The position numbers and the translations under genes were made by a program. From the NCBI GenBank assembly GCA_946886255.1, contig CAMPIG010000061.1, positions 1 through 15,728 on the forward strand: 15,728 nt of DNA. The letters are read 5' to 3'. The notes under the pieces were generated by a model. That model ran no database searches, was not told where the DNA came from, and saw nothing but the letters and a program-made list of their open reading frames with translations. Shown here piece by piece: positions 14,468 through 15,728 of this stretch (positions are counted from its first letter, which is position 1; each line of letters begins with the position of its first letter). Source of the stretch: an uncultured Cellvibrio sp. Lineage in GTDB: Bacteria > Pseudomonadota > Gammaproteobacteria > Pseudomonadales > Cellvibrionaceae.

Positions 14468-15380
14468 CATGCTCCTGACGGGAGTCGCTGATGGCTTTAC
14501 GCAAGGCGTCTATGGCTTTGTGACGGGGAAAGCTGGCGCGCCAGGCAAGAGCAACGGTGCGGCTGGGCGCAGGCTCGGTAAAAGGCCGGGTCACCAGCAC
14601 ATGAGGCGTATAAAGCGAGGTAGAAGCCGCCGACGCGGGCAAGATGGTAATCCCCAGGCCGGACGCCACCATATGGCGCAAGGTCTCCAGAGAGCTGCCT
14701 TCTGCGGCGGTACGGATACGTCCCGAATTGTCTTCCAATGAAGGTTGCAGATTCGGGCAGGTCGCCAGCACCTGATCACGAAAACAGTGACCTTCGCCCA
14801 ACAACAACATGTTCTGATCATCCAGATCGTGGGGATTGATGGCAGCCTTGGCAGCCAAAGGATGGTCATGTGGCATGAGGACGACGAAGGGTTCATCAAA
14901 CAACGCCTGGGTGACCACATCCGGCTCAGTAAATGGCAAGGCCACGATGATCACATCCAACTCGCCATTTCGCAGCTTTTTGCGCAGCGTAGCGGTGTAA
15001 CCTTCTTCTACATACAGCGGCATCTTGCTGGCGAGTTTCTGCAAATTGGGAATAAATAGCGGCAAAAGATACGGCCCGATGGTGAAAATAGCGCCCACAG
15101 CTAACGGACTGCTGAGCTGGTCTTTACCGGCATCCGCAATATCCTTGATGGCCGCCGTCTGCTCCAGCACCAGATTGGCCTGGGCCACAATTTGCTCACC
15201 CAGCGGCGTCGCCTGCACACGGGATTTGGTGCGCTCGAACAGCGCGACACCCAATTCATCTTCAAGCTTTTTAACAGCAATACTCAGGGTTGGCTGGCTG
15301 ACAAAACAGCGATCTGCTGCTCGCCCGAAATGTTGCTCCTGCGCCAGCGTAACGATATAGCGCAACTCGGTGAGTGTCAT
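14454..15380 (-). CDS. oxyR: Hydrogen peroxide sensor and LysR-type regulator OxyR
   Basis: OxyR is a LysR-type transcription factor that senses peroxide through a disulfide and switches on catalase, peroxiredoxin and related genes. The 308-residue protein has a standard N-terminal winged helix-turn-helix (MTLTELRYIVTLAQEQHFGRAADRCFVSQPTLSIAVKKLEDELG). Its redox pair is in the same positions as in E. coli: Cys199 in GEGHCFRDQ and Cys208 in ATCPNLQ. The SSLETLRHMVASGLGITILPA segment (about 230-251) is also typical of OxyR rather than other LysR proteins. It is the first gene of an oxyR-recG unit and is divergent from a Rossmann-fold gene, 89 bp away. Autoregulation from that gap is possible, but no OxyR site is certain there. 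Confidence 0.96.
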   Translation of the reverse strand: MTLTELRYIVTLAQEQHFGRAADRCFVSQPTLSIAVKKLEDELGVALFERTKSRVQATPLGEQIVAQANLVLEQTAAIKDIADAGKDQLSSPLAVGAIFTIGPYLLPLFIPNLQKLASKMPLYVEEGYTATLRKKLRNGELDVIIVALPFTEPDVVTQALFDEPFVVLMPHDHPLAAKAAINPHDLDDQNMLLLGEGHCFRDQVLATCPNLQPSLEDNSGRIRTAAEGSSLETLRHMVASGLGITILPASAASTSLYTPHVLVTRPFTEPAPSRTVALAWRASFPRHKAIDALRKAISDSRQEHDGQQ

Positions 15381-15469
15381 GATGCAATGCCTTCTGATGG
15401 TGCGGGCGAATGCGCCCGCGGGCCTGTTATAGTGGGCAAGTGTGCCCTGTTATACGGAGTTAAGCAAAG
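15381..15469. promoter_or_regulatory. Divergent promoter region between oxyR and a Rossmann-fold gene
   Basis: This 89-bp gap serves two divergent genes. It holds a GC-rich hairpin, GCGGGCG (15402-15408) with CGCCCGC (15413-15419), and a smaller one, 15434-15438 with 15443-15447. A 9-bp direct repeat, CCTGTTATA, lies at 15423-15431 and 15446-15454. TGTTATAGT at 15425-15433 fits an extended -10 element for the rightward gene. The 23-bp spacing of the repeats, about two helix turns, would suit a protein bound on one face of the DNA. Confidence 0.4.
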
Positions 15470-15728
15470 GTGAATAGCGAAAAACTATTACCGGTTTCGG
15501 TGTTGATCCTCGGTTGCGGCGATCTGGGCCGACGACTCGCCGCAAGATTGCCGGAAGATCAATACCGCGTTGTCGGCGTGCGTCGTTCGCCACCTGCCGA
15601 TACGCCATCACTGACCTATCAGAGGAGCGACCTCAGCCAGCCGGATGCGCTGCGTCAGTTGTTGGCTGAGCCAGCCGATATCATCGTCATCACCATGACA
15701 CCCGATGAACGCAGCGACGCCGGTTATC
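15470..15728 (+). CDS. NAD(P)-binding Rossmann-fold protein, partial (epimerase/SDR-like)
   Basis: This gene runs off the right edge; 86 codons are visible. The frame from GTG 15470 has a stop (TAA at 15461-15463) just upstream, so this is the first possible start, with a GGAG at 15456-15459 as a distant ribosome site. The N terminus VSVLILGCGDLGRRLAARLP is a dinucleotide-binding beta-alpha-beta unit with a GxGxxG pattern (residues 15-20). VVGVRRSP follows where NADP-type enzymes bind the cofactor, and then DLSQPDALRQLL and ADIIVITMTPDE. It looks like the atypical SDR/NAD-dependent epimerase group (YeeZ-like). The reaction cannot be told from this fragment. Confidence 0.72.
   Translation, partial: MNSEKLLPVSVLILGCGDLGRRLAARLPEDQYRVVGVRRSPPADTPSLTYQRSDLSQPDALRQLLAEPADIIVITMTPDERSDAGY

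Noticed and set aside
1..15728. A hidden defence system, phage remnant, CRISPR array or secondary-metabolite cluster
   Set aside because: All coding frames with real support are housekeeping, transport or stress genes. No spaced repeats, integrase, transposase, toxin-antitoxin pair, nuclease of a defence type or synthase was found.

Overview
The window looks like ordinary chromosome from a gammaproteobacterium, probably of the Cellvibrio/Pseudomonas side of the class. I infer this from the close resemblance of YciA, YceI, UvrD, RecG and OxyR to their gammaproteobacterial forms, from the oxyR-recG pair (an operon known from Pseudomonas), and from moderate GC by eye. The genus is a guess. There are 13 protein-coding genes, the last cut by the window end. 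I see no rRNA or tRNA gene, CRISPR array, insertion sequence or phage gene, and no obvious defence or biosynthetic system.

Left part (1-5531, + strand): the two membrane subunits of a TRAP transporter (dctQ-dctM, stop and start overlapping by 4 bp); the acyl-CoA thioesterase gene yciA; a cytochrome b561 gene followed by yceI, a pair also known in E. coli, closed by a strong intrinsic terminator; and a secreted FG-GAP/VCBS-type protein with five calcium-loop repeats.

Middle (5597-9769, - strand): a membrane-anchored TRAP solute-binding protein, probably the partner of the dctQM permease but convergent to it and 3.6 kb away; uvrD (DNA helicase II) with a convincing LexA box upstream; and a 4HBT-type thioesterase. 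Between dctP and uvrD lies a 106-bp element with perfect 28-bp inverted ends and a nested hairpin.

Right part (9816-15380, - strand): a MhpD-like hydratase whose short leader can fold into a branched structure; a fusion of a YbaK-type tRNA-deacylase domain to an HDOD domain; recG; and oxyR. recG starts inside the end of oxyR, so the peroxide sensor and the fork-repair helicase are probably co-transcribed. Divergent from oxyR, a Rossmann-fold NAD(P)-binding protein runs off the right edge.

The gene content is mostly housekeeping: stress response and DNA repair (oxyR, recG, uvrD, yceI), organic-acid uptake (TRAP) and acyl-CoA or keto-acid chemistry (two hotdog thioesterases, one hydratase). 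The most unusual material is in the intergenic DNA, where several different inverted-repeat structures sit at gene boundaries. Several start sites were moved from the longest open frame on ribosome-binding-site or homology grounds: yceI 3340, FG-GAP protein 4080, uvrD 9176, thioesterase 9769, recG 14467.
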